64,000 nt of DNA. Source: Bacteroidales bacterium. GTDB taxonomy: Bacteria; Bacteroidota; Bacteroidia; Bacteroidales; UBA932. Location: contig JAQYTJ010000031.1 of NCBI GenBank assembly GCA_028724885.1, positions 1 to 64,000 on the forward strand. The letters run 5' to 3'. Shown one piece after another: positions 51,363 through 59,967 of the stretch; the stretch's first letter is position 1, and every line of letters begins with the position of its first letter. The notes under the pieces were generated by a model. It searched no databases and was not told the origin of the DNA. It saw only the letters and a list, made by a program, of their open reading frames with translations. The position numbers were made by a program, and so were the translations under genes.

Positions 51363-51381
51363 GAAAGTTCATTGAACTTTC
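51363..51381. other. Perfect inverted repeat
   Basis: GAAAGTTC and GAACTTTC flank ATT. It may be a small hairpin in the 3' region of the EamA gene transcript or an operator; there is no T-run. Confidence 0.4.
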
Positions 51382-51542
51382 GTTGCAAATATATGAATAT
51401 TTATCTTTCTCTAAAATTATTTTTCAACGAACAGACTCATTTTACCCATTAACGGCACTAGAATCAATCTAAACGACAAATAATGCCGCCATCCTCAACC
51501 ACCGCCAAAGTAGAAATAAGTTTTTCATATTCATTGAAAATT

Positions 51543-52478
51543 TTAATTTTTGTTCTTATTCAGCCTTGGGAGCATTTTCCTGATTCGGATGAGGAAGTGC
51601 GTTACGCTTGTACCCATGATGACTACAGTCACAGCTGCAATGATTAGCAGCAGGCCGATTAACTCACGGAACGAAAGCGTCTCGTTGAACAAAAGAACAC
51701 CGAAGAATACTGCCGTTACAGGTTCTAAGGCACCCAGAATGGCCACTGGAGTGGAACCAATGTCGTGGATGGCAGCAGTCGTGCAAACGAATGACACTAC
51801 GGTTGGCAATATGGCAAGCGCCAGCAGGTTGAACCAGAGGTACCATTTAGTGGGAGCGGCTAGATGGCCTTTTGCCAGCGCAGAGATTAGAAACACGAAA
51901 AAGCCAGCCAAAATGATATGGAACGTCACTTTAATGGTAGACAGGTCTTTTATGCCCTTGTAGTTAATTCCAACGATGTAAATCGCATAGCTGAGGGCAG
52001 AAAGCAGCACCAAAATGGTTCCAATCACGCTTAGCGTGGTGCCATCGTCGCTCTTGTAGAGCAGCGAAATCCCGGCTACCGCCACGAATATGCAGAATGC
52101 TATCTGAAGCGTTATTTTCACTTTATAGACGAGCGCCATTATGATAGCGACCATCAGCGGGTAAACGAAGAGAATGGTCGTGGCTATTCCTGCGGCCATA
52201 TAGTTGTAGCTTAGGAAGAGCGTAAGTGACGACATCGCCAGCAATAAGCCCAGAAGGACATACGCCGGAAGCTCCTTTCTAACATTCATTTTGAAGCTCC
52301 TGCCCCTCAGCTTTAGCATCAGAGCCAAGATGAGAATGGCAAATGCATAGCGAAAGAGCAGAACCGAGTTCGGATCCATGCCATCGCCATAAAGCGGCAG
52401 AGCGAACAACGGATTCATTCCGTACGTCGCCGCCGCTATGGAACCAAGCATATAACCTTTTGCCTTTTTGTTCATCAA
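51543..52478 (-). CDS. EamA/DMT-family transporter in a thiamine-regulated operon
   Basis: The 311-residue protein has ten hydrophobic segments arranged as two EamA repeats (about residues 8-140 and 150-290), with the family motif PVAILGALEPVTAVFFGVLLFNE near helix 9 (given here as parts PVAILGALEPV and FFGVLLFNE). It starts 23 bases after the stop of the TonB receptor gene, and no promoter or terminator separates them, so it is probably under the same TPP riboswitch. I therefore infer that it moves thiamine or a thiamine precursor across the inner membrane, taking the place usually held by PnuT in Bacteroidetes. Direct evidence is lacking. Confidence 0.8.
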   Translation of the reverse strand: MMNKKAKGYMLGSIAAATYGMNPLFALPLYGDGMDPNSVLLFRYAFAILILALMLKLRGRSFKMNVRKELPAYVLLGLLLAMSSLTLFLSYNYMAAGIATTILFVYPLMVAIIMALVYKVKITLQIAFCIFVAVAGISLLYKSDDGTTLSVIGTILVLLSALSYAIYIVGINYKGIKDLSTIKVTFHIILAGFFVFLISALAKGHLAAPTKWYLWFNLLALAILPTVVSFVCTTAAIHDIGSTPVAILGALEPVTAVFFGVLLFNETLSFRELIGLLLIIAAVTVVIMGTSVTHFLIRIRKMLPRLNKNKN

Positions 52479-52501
52479 GAGGGCAAAGGTAGAAAATATT
52501 T

Positions 52502-54760
52502 CTAGAATCTGTAAGAAACTTTCAGCATGAAGTTAATCGTAGCTTGTGGGTAAACCCCGATGCCGGTAGCGAGTTTCTGATCGGCATGCGAATAGGATTC
52601 CCAACGCCAGCCTGATGCGTAGTATTTGTTGTTAAGGAGGTTGTTCACGTAGCCAGTAAGGCCTAAGAAGCCACCATTCACCTTGAACTCATGAGCCACT
52701 GAAAGATTAGACACGAAATAGCCTGGAATTTTCATATCAGAACGTTCCGTATTGTCCAGATATTGTTTCCCGATGTACTTTCCGTCAATGGAGAATGTGG
52801 TCGTTTTCATTGAACCGCGGCCAGAATTCTTCCACGGTGTGACAGAGAGCTTTGCCATGCCTATGAAAGACGGCGACATGAGCATGGTCGACCTGCCGTA
52901 ATTAAAAGCCTTGGTTTCAAATGTTGCACCATCACTAACGGAAGCATAGTCGACATATTCGTTTATCTGGTTCACGCTTAGCGTAGCATTCGCATCAAGG
53001 CGGAACCAGAGAGCAGGAGTCCAGGCAGCTGACAGCTCCACTCCCCTTCTCCAGCCCCTGGAGACGTTCTCCTTGATGGCATAGCCGGAGGAACTGAGCC
53101 GCCCGGTCTCAAGAAGCATGTCTTTATATTCCATCATGTAGACGTTCGCAGAGCCAGAGAATTTCGCTCCGGAATAATTATACCCAAGTTCGAAGTCCAG
53201 CATTTTCTCAGGTTTCAAAGGACTAATGTCACCCTTTATGTTCTCCTTGATGTCCCCTCTGCCCGGCTCGCGATGTCCGAGAGCAACCGAAAAATAGGCT
53301 CTGTGAGCCTCTGAAAAATCAAAGTTCACGCCTGCTCGAGGGTTCAGGAAATTCCAGCTGTCGCTGTAATCAACTCCAGCGGCATCGTCATCCACGCCGC
53401 TCATGTCAATATCCACGTAACGATACTGGAGATCGCCGAAAAGCGTAACCCAGTCACCTACGAGATATTCTGCGCGCACATGAGCCGACAAGTCGTACTT
53501 CGTACCATTATTCCAGTACCATGAATTGTCCTTCCTATTGCCTTGCTTCAAAGAAGAATAATCGAAAGAATCTCCTGGCACTGCCGCCCATAGAGTCCTT
53601 CCCCAATGGTCGCCATCGTACTTTGAGACGCTCACTCCACCAGTTAGGCGAAGCAAGTCGGAAGCGTATTTTAGATCCGAATTCACTACGTATAAATCGT
53701 TTCCCATGAGCTTTCGATAAATGATGTCGCTAGTTCCGAAAGTCGGAGCAAAACCATATTTCGGCAGCTTCTTGTCCTCTTTATAATATTCATCATAACC
53801 ATCGCCGCGAGTATAATTTAGAGTCGTGCTCCAAGTGAGCGCATCGGAGAAGCTGTGGGTATAATTCAACTGAATATGGTTCTGATCGTATGCATCAATG
53901 GCATTGTCGTAATAATGCACGTTGCCATACTCGTCATGATATTCCCCTGCGTCATTGTACTTTCTGTCCTTGTGGTACTGACTTATGTCGATGCCGTTCC
54001 ATGTTATGCCGCTCCGCTGGTGGCCCATCAGCCAAGTCATCCTGAGCGAGTTGCACTTATTCATCCAGCCCAGCACCACGAATGCCGACTGCGATTTAAC
54101 TTTAGCATTACGAATATAACCGTCAGTATAGCCTCTTGAATATGCCGCATTGGCGTAGAACCCCGACTTAGAGAGACCGGTGCCTGCGGCAACAGTAGTC
54201 TCGAAAGTGTTCCATGAGCCTGCGCTGATGTCAACAACTGCAAAAGGATCCGCCTGTACGGAAGCCGTCGACATATTCACGGAAGCGCCAAATGCTCCTG
54301 CTCCATTGGCAGTCGTTCCCAAGCCCCTTTGAACCTGCACGGAAGAGAGGATGCTGGCTAGCGAAGGAATATTCACCCAGAACACTTCCTGTGACTCGGC
54401 ATCGTTGAGCGTCACCCCATTCAGGGTTACATTGATCTGGGAACCTTTGGAGCCGCGGATCGTCATGTTCGAGTTGCCAAGGCCCGTGCCACCCTCGTTG
54501 TAAGTCACTACTGAAGGCTGAAGATTCAGAATCATCGGAACAGAATTTATCGGGTTTGCATTTCGAATCTCCTGCCTGCCAACCATCGTATAGGTTACTG
54601 GAGTGGATTTCCCTGCCCTAGAAGCCGACACGACCACGCTGTCCAGATGCTCCACCTTATCTGACTCTTCGCCAGCGGATTTTGAATCATTTCCGGCGAA
54701 TACGACCGCCGGAGCCGTCATGAGCAGCATAGATACTGCATAAAAAATAAAACCTCGCAT
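52502..54760 (-). CDS. TPP-riboswitch-controlled TonB-dependent receptor (thiamine uptake)
   Basis: The 752-residue protein has a signal peptide (to about residue 22, ending VVFAGN), a TonB box-like segment LDSVVVSASR (about 39-48), a plug (MILNLQPSVVTYNEGGTG, MTIRGSKGSQINVTLNGV, VQVQRGLGTTANGAGAFG) and a barrel ending in INFMLKVSYRF. Its leader contains a TPP riboswitch, so expression should fall when thiamine pyrophosphate is plentiful, and the ligand is probably thiamine or a derivative. It is the first gene of a two-gene operon with the EamA transporter. Confidence 0.85.
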   Translation of the reverse strand: MRGFIFYAVSMLLMTAPAVVFAGNDSKSAGEESDKVEHLDSVVVSASRAGKSTPVTYTMVGRQEIRNANPINSVPMILNLQPSVVTYNEGGTGLGNSNMTIRGSKGSQINVTLNGVTLNDAESQEVFWVNIPSLASILSSVQVQRGLGTTANGAGAFGASVNMSTASVQADPFAVVDISAGSWNTFETTVAAGTGLSKSGFYANAAYSRGYTDGYIRNAKVKSQSAFVVLGWMNKCNSLRMTWLMGHQRSGITWNGIDISQYHKDRKYNDAGEYHDEYGNVHYYDNAIDAYDQNHIQLNYTHSFSDALTWSTTLNYTRGDGYDEYYKEDKKLPKYGFAPTFGTSDIIYRKLMGNDLYVVNSDLKYASDLLRLTGGVSVSKYDGDHWGRTLWAAVPGDSFDYSSLKQGNRKDNSWYWNNGTKYDLSAHVRAEYLVGDWVTLFGDLQYRYVDIDMSGVDDDAAGVDYSDSWNFLNPRAGVNFDFSEAHRAYFSVALGHREPGRGDIKENIKGDISPLKPEKMLDFELGYNYSGAKFSGSANVYMMEYKDMLLETGRLSSSGYAIKENVSRGWRRGVELSAAWTPALWFRLDANATLSVNQINEYVDYASVSDGATFETKAFNYGRSTMLMSPSFIGMAKLSVTPWKNSGRGSMKTTTFSIDGKYIGKQYLDNTERSDMKIPGYFVSNLSVAHEFKVNGGFLGLTGYVNNLLNNKYYASGWRWESYSHADQKLATGIGVYPQATINFMLKVSYRF

Positions 54761-54810
54761 AATGTGTTAATATTAATGCAAGGGGCTGCCACTAAAGTGA
54801 CACGTTTGAG

Positions 54811-54900
54811 ATTACGCTTCCCTACGGCGGTATAAACCGCATCAGGTTCATTGGGTATGATCTCAGGGGAAATGACAGTCATTCCCTCACCCCCGCTAAT
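54811..54900 (-). promoter_or_regulatory. TPP (THI-box) riboswitch
   Basis: On the minus strand the conserved elements occur in order: GGGGGTG at the 5' stem, CTGAGATCATACCC (pyrimidine-sensor region), GAACCTGATGCGG with a GCGG/CCGC-type stem around TTTATA, and CCGTAGGGAAGCG. These are the invariant parts of the TPP aptamer. It ends about 50 bases before the receptor ATG at 54760, suggesting control of translation or early termination. Confidence 0.9.
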
Positions 54901-54938
54901 TTTTTTGCAAATATAATACATTTCCGCTTCCCAGCGAA

Positions 54939-55709
54939 TTATTTCTTGTCTGCCAGTTTTACCTCGTACAGACGCTTCCAGTATTTGCCAGTTAAGTAAA
55001 TTTTGCCGTTTGCAGGATTGCAGGCGATGCCGTTAAGCACGTCCGTCCTGTCATCCCTTAGCTGCATAGGCAGCAGGCCGGTACAGTCAATTGCCCCTTC
55101 TACGATGCCAGACGATGGATTTATTATGACAATCATGTCGGTCATATAGACGTTCGCCCAGATCTTACCGTCGATATATTCAAGCTCATTCAGCATATTC
55201 AGGCTGCGGCCATTCATTTTGACAATCAGCACTTTCTGCTGCTTGAAATTCTCATCAAGGAAATATATTCTTGAAGAGCCGTCGCTGGCTATGAGACTCT
55301 TGCCATCGGTAGTCAGCCCCCATCCCTCACGAGGGTAGGAATATGTTGCCTTGTATTGCAGCGTCGCAGCATCGTAGACGAAGGCCACTTTGTTGGTCCA
55401 AGTAAGGATGTACAAGTTGCCATTCAGCACTACTGAGCCTTCGAGGAAATATTTCCTATCGAAATTGAACTGCTTCAGTGCCTTTCCCGTGGCGATGTCC
55501 ACCTTTCTCAGCGTGGATTCTCCGTACAGGCCGGTGGTCTCGTACATCGCCCCATCGTAGAAAAACAGGCCCTGAGTATAGGAAGCAGGATCGTGAGGAT
55601 ATTCCTTTACTACCTGAACCTTATATTGATGCACCTTCGAACCTGCGCAGAAGGTGAAGGAGAACATTATTACCAGGCAGCAAATGAATATTTTGACGAA
55701 CTTTGACAT
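54939..55709 (-). CDS. Glutaminyl-peptide cyclotransferase
   Basis: The 256-residue protein has a lipoprotein signal (MFSFTFCAGSK, lipidated Cys at about residue 21) and the five-bladed propeller of the plant/bacterial glutaminyl cyclase family (Glu_cyclase_2): YPHDPASYTQGLFF, ETTGLYGESTLRKVD, FLEGSVVLNGNLYILTW, GWGLTTDGKSLIASDGSS, LNELEYIDGKIWANVY and DVLNGIACNP. It makes N-terminal pyroglutamate on proteins, stabilising exported ones; in Bacteroidetes many proteins begin with Gln after signal cleavage, and several in this window do. It lies 6 bases after pyrG on the same strand. Confidence 0.88.
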   Translation of the reverse strand: MSKFVKIFICCLVIMFSFTFCAGSKVHQYKVQVVKEYPHDPASYTQGLFFYDGAMYETTGLYGESTLRKVDIATGKALKQFNFDRKYFLEGSVVLNGNLYILTWTNKVAFVYDAATLQYKATYSYPREGWGLTTDGKSLIASDGSSRIYFLDENFKQQKVLIVKMNGRSLNMLNELEYIDGKIWANVYMTDMIVIINPSSGIVEGAIDCTGLLPMQLRDDRTDVLNGIACNPANGKIYLTGKYWKRLYEVKLADKK

Positions 55710-55715
55710 ATGGGG

Positions 55716-57335
55716 TTATTTTTCTTTTCCTGCCTTGAAATCCATCGCTGCTTTCACGAAATTGACGAAAATCGGCTGTGGGTTCTCTGGCGTGCTCTTG
55801 AGCTCTGGATGAAACTGAACGCCTATGAAGAACGGATGAGTCGGCAGTTCAACGATTTCCACGAGGCCAGTCTCTGGGTTCTTTCCGGTCGCCTTCATTC
55901 CGGCGGCTTCGAACTTCTCAAGATAAGCATTGTTGAACTCGTAACGATGACGATGCCTCTCCGAAATCATGTCAGTGCCATAAATTCTGTAGGCAAGCGA
56001 GTCTTTTTCCAGCTTGCAATCGTAAGCTCCGAGCCTCATCGTGCCACCTTTTATGGTCGTGCTCTTCTGCTCTTCCATGAGGTCAATCACAGGGTTTTCG
56101 GCGTTAGGGACTACTTCGGCAGAGCAGGCATCTTTGATGCCAATCACGTCACGGGCGAACTCTACCACGGCCATCTGCATCCCGAGGCATATTCCGAAGA
56201 ACGGAACTTTATTTTCTCTGGCATATCTAATGGCAAGCACCTTGCCTTCAAGGCCTCTTTCTCCGAAGCCTGGGGCAACTAGGATGCCGTCCATATTCCC
56301 TATCTTTTCCTTTAGGTTCTTCTCGTCAAGGAATTCGCTGTGAACATAATGCACGTTTACTTTGCACTCGTTCGCCGCGCCTGCGTGGACGAAAGATTCC
56401 AGAATGGATTTATATGCGTCTTGCAATTCGACATATTTCCCGACCAAGGCGATGTTTATTTCCGATTTCGGATTGTACAGTTTATTCAGGAAGGCCTTCA
56501 GCTTCGTCAGGTCCGGAGTGGGCAGGTCGTTCCAGCCGAAATGCTCCAGCACAAGCTGATCCAGCTTCTCGTCTTCCATGTACAGAGGCACCTGATATAT
56601 CGAAGGAGCATCAATTGACTGAATGACGTGGCCAGGTTTCACGTTGCAGAACAAGGCTACCTTGCGCCTAAGTTCCGGGGAAAGATCCTTCTCGGTTCTG
56701 CACACAATTATGTCCGGATGTACTCCTGCCTGCTGAAGCATCTGCACGGAGTGCTGGGTAGGTTTCGTCTTTAACTCTTTCGCAGCCCTGAGGTAAGGCA
56801 CCAAGGTTAGGTGTATGCTCAGCAAATCCTCATCCGGCATCTCCCACTGAAGCTGCCTGATGGCCTCGAGGAAAGGCTGGGACTCCATGTCTCCCACGGT
56901 TCCACCAACCTCAGTGACAATCACGTCATATTTTCCAGATTTGCCTAAAAGAAGCATTCTGCGTTTAATCTCGTCAGTGATATGAGGCACGATCTGCACT
57001 GTCTTGCCAAGGAAGGCACCTTCGCGTTCCTTAGTGATTACGGTCCAATAAATCCTGCCAGTAGTGACGTTATTGGCCTGAGACAAATGCACGCCAAGAA
57101 ACCTCTCGTAATGGCCAAGGTCCAAATCGGTCTCCGCACCATCGTCCGTAACATAGCACTCGCCATGTTCATACGGATTCAATGTCCCTGGATCCACATT
57201 GATGTACGGATCAAATTTCTGAATTGTGACTCTGAGACCTCTGGCCTGAAGAAGCTTTGCCAGAGATGCGGCTATTATTCCTTTGCCCAAGGATGATGCT
57301 ACCCCGCCAGTAACGAAAACATACTTTGTGTGCAT
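55716..57335 (-). CDS. pyrG: CTP synthase
   Basis: The 539-residue protein has the amidoligase domain with [35 protein letters not shown] and [11 protein letters not shown], followed by a class I glutamine amidotransferase domain with the nucleophile motif FFGICLGMQ and the late histidine/glutamate FHPELKS. It converts UTP to CTP with glutamine and ATP. The start [11 protein letters not shown] at 57335 agrees with the family; an ATG at 57344 is possible. The gene is first in an operon with the glutaminyl cyclase. Confidence 0.95.
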   Translation of the reverse strand: MHTKYVFVTGGVASSLGKGIIAASLAKLLQARGLRVTIQKFDPYINVDPGTLNPYEHGECYVTDDGAETDLDLGHYERFLGVHLSQANNVTTGRIYWTVITKEREGAFLGKTVQIVPHITDEIKRRMLLLGKSGKYDVIVTEVGGTVGDMESQPFLEAIRQLQWEMPDEDLLSIHLTLVPYLRAAKELKTKPTQHSVQMLQQAGVHPDIIVCRTEKDLSPELRRKVALFCNVKPGHVIQSIDAPSIYQVPLYMEDEKLDQLVLEHFGWNDLPTPDLTKLKAFLNKLYNPKSEINIALVGKYVELQDAYKSILESFVHAGAANECKVNVHYVHSEFLDEKNLKEKIGNMDGILVAPGFGERGLEGKVLAIRYARENKVPFFGICLGMQMAVVEFARDVIGIKDACSAEVVPNAENPVIDLMEEQKSTTIKGGTMRLGAYDCKLEKDSLAYRIYGTDMISERHRHRYEFNNAYLEKFEAAGMKATGKNPETGLVEIVELPTHPFFIGVQFHPELKSTPENPQPIFVNFVKAAMDFKAGKEK

Positions 57336-57358
57336 AATGTCCATTCTTTACTGGATTA

Positions 57359-57389
57359 CAAAGTTAGCCAATAAAATTTATTTGCGAAA
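57359..57389 (-). promoter_or_regulatory. pyrG promoter
   Basis: On the minus strand TTTC (57386-57389), a 19-base spacer and TAACTTTG (57359-57366) fit the Bacteroidetes consensus, about 24 bases before the start codon. Confidence 0.6.
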
Positions 57390-57461
57390 CCGATATCAAT
57401 ATTTTTCGCAAAAATCCATAAGCGGAACAATAAATCAACATCCACGAACTCCATTCTGGAC

Positions 57462-57605
57462 TACGACATCTAGATCATCCAGGTTATCTACGTCATCTGG
57501 TTCATCTACGTCATCTACGTTATCTAGGTTATCTATGTCATCTGGTTCATCTACATCATCTACGTTATCTAGGTTATCTACATCATCCAGGTTATCTACG
57601 TCGTC
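57462..57605. repeat. Nine-base tandem repeat, 16 units
   Basis: Sixteen consecutive units of nine bases, consensus TACGTCATC with variants such as TACGTTATC, TAGGTTATC and TGGTTCATC. A higher-order 45-base unit (TGGTTCATC first) is visible twice in the middle. It is not inside a supported gene: the plus-strand frame is Ser/Thr-rich and the minus-strand frame Asp/Asn/Leu-rich, neither with a credible start. Confidence 0.8.
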
Positions 57606-57643
57606 CGACGCAGAAGCACCACGTCATCCTGACGACCCTCCAC

Positions 57644-57709
57644 GTCATCCTGAATTTGTTTCAGGATCTAGTCTCCGCGAGCCTAGATCCCGGGTCAAGC
57701 CAGGATGGC
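57644..57709. repeat. Complete REP-like element, 66 bp
   Basis: GTCATCCTGAATTTGTTTC on the left and the inverted arm GGGTCAAGCCAGGATGGC on the right enclose GTCTCCGCGAGCC. It is the best-preserved copy with the one at 25244. An extra GTCATCCTGAC lies just left at 57623. Confidence 0.7.
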
Positions 57710-57795
57710 GAAGGAATAATGAACACTACTCCCCACACATCACCCTGACCGCCCCACTCCGTCATCCTGCGATCAATGCGTGGAGTCCAGTCCGG

Positions 57796-57942
57796 ATGCT
57801 TTTGCCGAGCGAACCAATCCCATGTACAAGGCCCTCCAGCGTGGCGTGCCATACGAACCACCTACATGTCATCATGGGTGTTTGCATGCCCACATTAATT
57901 ACAGCCACCCCAGGGGCACACTACTTCGCTCGGCAAAAGCAT
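57796..57942. repeat. 147-bp segment with 18-bp perfect inverted ends
   Basis: ATGCTTTTGCCGAGCGAA (57796-57813) is the exact reverse complement of TTCGCTCGGCAAAAGCAT (57925-57942). The 111 bases between code for nothing recognisable. Size and structure would fit a miniature inverted-repeat element, but no target-site duplication is obvious. Confidence 0.5.
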
Positions 57943-58333
57943 GATGCGCCACATAGCACGTCACTTCCATAGACGGCCGTACCATTGCACTAGCTCGCTA
58001 GTTGGTGATTGCGGCGGCTCCGCCCACCGAAACCGCGGCCTCGGAACGATGTCGTATTTATCCATAATTGATGGTAAGGGCGACCAGAATCCTACGGGCC
58101 TAGATTGAATATTTCCATGGCTTACCCCGGCTCAGGATTGAGACCGTACGGATGGCGTTTTACAAACAATTGGGTGCCAAATTGGTTGTAAGTGGTTATA
58201 GCACGGTCCCCCTTTCGTCATGCAGACCGTACGCGTGCCTTTCGTAGCCTATTGATTGCGAATGGGCATTTTCATAATGCCCGTACGATCTCGTCATTAA
58301 GAACTCGATTCAGTCCCTGCACGACCCACTTCG
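57943..58333. other. Gap of 390 bp
   Basis: I see no gene. GACCGTACG occurs twice (58141-58149 region and near 58226), as does a GGCGGCTCCGCC-type hairpin near 58010. Nothing points to a known RNA family. Confidence 0.35.
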
Positions 58334-58477
58334 TCACCCAGAACGACTAGGCACATCAAGTTTAGCTAAATAATTAATAATTAGAATGATAGCTAGCATC
58401 CCCAAGAGGATCCAGTGCGCTCCCCTCCAGAACTCCCTGAGTCCCTTCGATGATTGTTTGCTTTGTCTCTGTTCCAT
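58334..58477 (-). CDS. Small single-pass membrane protein, 47 residues
   Basis: From ATG at 58477 the minus strand reads MEQRQSKQSSKGLREFWRGA and then a clear membrane helix HWILLGMLAIILIINYLA, with a short tail ending in PSRSG and a TGA at 58334-58336. The basic N-terminus before the helix gives an N-in topology. The leader is A/T-rich as for other genes here. It is too short for family assignment, but its amphipathic basic/hydrophobic pattern is unlikely in random sequence. Confidence 0.5.
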   Translation of the reverse strand: MEQRQSKQSSKGLREFWRGAHWILLGMLAIILIINYLAKLDVPSRSG

Positions 58478-58601
58478 TATAATAAAAATTAATGGGTTTG
58501 TGTTTTGATATTGATAAAATATTTTTACATTTATTCCGTCAGCAATGACTAAGTTGGTAAGTTCCCAATGGAAACGAATAGCTATATGACTCCGTTTCAG
58601 G

Positions 58602-58621
58602 GAGGCTTTTTTAGAAGCCTC
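58602..58621. terminator. Hairpin, possible terminator
   Basis: GAGGCTT (58602-58608) pairs with AAGCCTC (58615-58621) around a short T/A loop. It lies just downstream, on the minus strand, of the nuclease-domain relic. Confidence 0.45.
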
Positions 58622-58626
58622 TCGCT

Positions 58627-59088
58627 TTATTTTACGTACTTTCGAACAAACGATACGTCGAACTTTCCTGATATGTCAGACTTATTTACGTCTATTAGCT
58701 TGTTCCCTTTTAATACCTTAACCTCCAATACGTCATTATTATGATAGAAATAACTTTTAATAACTTTCGTCAACGACTTTGGATTATACTTCTAGATTAT
58801 TTTCATAACGATTCGGTTCGCTTGCCCCTTGGAATCTGCGAGCCGGTTCCCGACCGAGCTAAGTCCTGTAATCGTTTTCAAGTCATAGAGGCCGATAAAG
58901 TTCTTTTTACGCAGGATAAAATCTCCAGAACGTGTGCTGCCAGGGTTTGGCACGATGAACACCTCGAAGCCGTGCTTGGCGAAGCTCATCTTGCCTTTGG
59001 ACACAGCGGCAGTTTCAGCCGTTGGGCAAGTTTTTTTCTTTAATCTCATTGAAATTTCAGATGGACATATTATCTTTGCTGATGTCAA
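58627..59088 (-). pseudogene. CdiA-C-like nuclease-domain relic with an in-frame TAG
   Basis: From ATG at 59088 the frame encodes ETAAVSKGKMSFAKHGFEVF, then STRSGDFILRKKNFIGLYDL, KTITGLSSVGNRLADSKGQ and ANRIVMKII, then TAG (58792-58794), and continues in the same frame for 54 codons (KYNPKSLTKVIKSYFYHNND and further) to TAA at 58627-58629. The order DFxL...F-LYDLKTITG...RxxxSKxQAxxIVxKI resembles the nuclease domain found at the C-terminus of CdiA-type toxins and of some phage head proteins in Bacteroidetes. I rate the family call as tentative. With TAG read through the product would be 153 residues. It lacks the large N-terminal carrier. Confidence 0.45.
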
Positions 59089-59269
59089 GATCGCATACTA
59101 TACATATAGGCATAAAAATTTTGGGACACCAAGCCCGTTAATAAGTATTTTGCGGCGCGCTGAAAAGGCGACGTCCGCTGAGCCAGTAATAATAGTAGTA
59201 GCATGTGGTCGTGATTTGTATTTAACGGGCGTAGAATCTTCAGATTTTATGTAAGCTTGTACGAATGAA

Positions 59270-59636
59270 AAGGTGGGGTGGTTTGTCGCGCTGCGAGGGT
59301 TTCGGCCCAAGGGTGAGGAAAGTCCGGACAGGATAGGGCGCCCTGCTGGGGAAAGCCCAGATGGGAGTAATCTTATGGATGCCGTAACAGAAAATTACCG
59401 CTTTGAAAGCCATCAGGTTCTCGGCCCTCGGGTCATGACTGACTGGCTTCGGGCAAGGGTGAAAACGTGAGGCAAGAGCTCACGACATGTGGCGGTGACG
59501 TCGCATGGGTACGGCACCAGGGCCTGCAAAACCAAATATACTGGCAGATGAGGGCTGCCCGCCCGATGCCAGGGGGTAGGTCGCGAAGATAAATGACAGA
59601 CTAAAACAGAAACCGGCTTACGGCCCCGCCTTTTTT
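59270..59636 (+). ncRNA. rnpB: RNase P RNA, class A
   Basis: Conserved parts occur in order: GAGGAAAGTCCGGACA (J-region after P3/P4), ACAGAAAATTACCGC, GGCAAGGGTGAAAACGTG, a central AAGAGCTCAC, and GATAAATGACAGAC with ACAGAAACCGGCTTACG at the 3' side of P4. The 5' AGGTGGGG pairs with CCCCGCCT at the 3' end to form P1, followed by a T-run (59631-59636) that ends transcription. Confidence 0.95.
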
Positions 59637-59967
59637 CTTTTCACATTTTCCGGACACGATTTTCATCGCTTTTCCAGCCCGGTTTCCATTCCACAATTCG
59701 CCATGTCTGAGACCCTACACGCAATCCAAGCCCCAGCACATAACAATTATATCCCAGAATGATTTGTTCACGATACTTTAGTAAGTATGCACAGAGGGGC
59801 CAAGAATAAACATTTTGGAAGTAACCTGTAAATTTTTGACAGGGTACTTCCAAAAGCAAATGCAAAATATTGAAAATAAATATATTACAGTAGTGCGTCA
59901 GAGTACCCAGCGTCGCCGTTGCCCTTGCCCCAGCGGTTGGCTGCGGTGATGGTGCGGCGACTGCCTC
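59637..59967. other. Gap of 330 bp between rnpB and glpC
   Basis: No gene is recognised. Close to the glpC end the sequence GGCTGCGGT recurs (59939 and 59987), an imperfect duplication of the 3' end of glpC with a period of about 46 bases. Confidence 0.35.

Larger units (their letters stand above)
51226..51542. other. Gap of 317 bp with two hairpins
   Basis: Besides the terminator (51288-51318) and the inverted repeat (51363-51381) listed separately, the sequence is A/T-rich and should hold the promoter of the CDF-symporter operon on the minus strand. No gene is visible. Confidence 0.4.

Noticed and set aside
57462..57605. CRISPR array
   Set aside because: Units are nine bases without unique spacers and no cas gene is present; it is a simple tandem repeat.
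57409..57972. Long plus-strand Ser/Thr-rich frame across the tandem repeat and REP element
   Set aside because: The frame consists of translated repeats and lacks a start region, promoter and family; it is an artefact of nine-base periodicity without stops.
58792..58794. Pyrrolysine or recoded TAG codon
   Set aside because: Other genes in the window use TAG as a normal stop, and no sign of recoding was seen; a nonsense mutation is sufficient.
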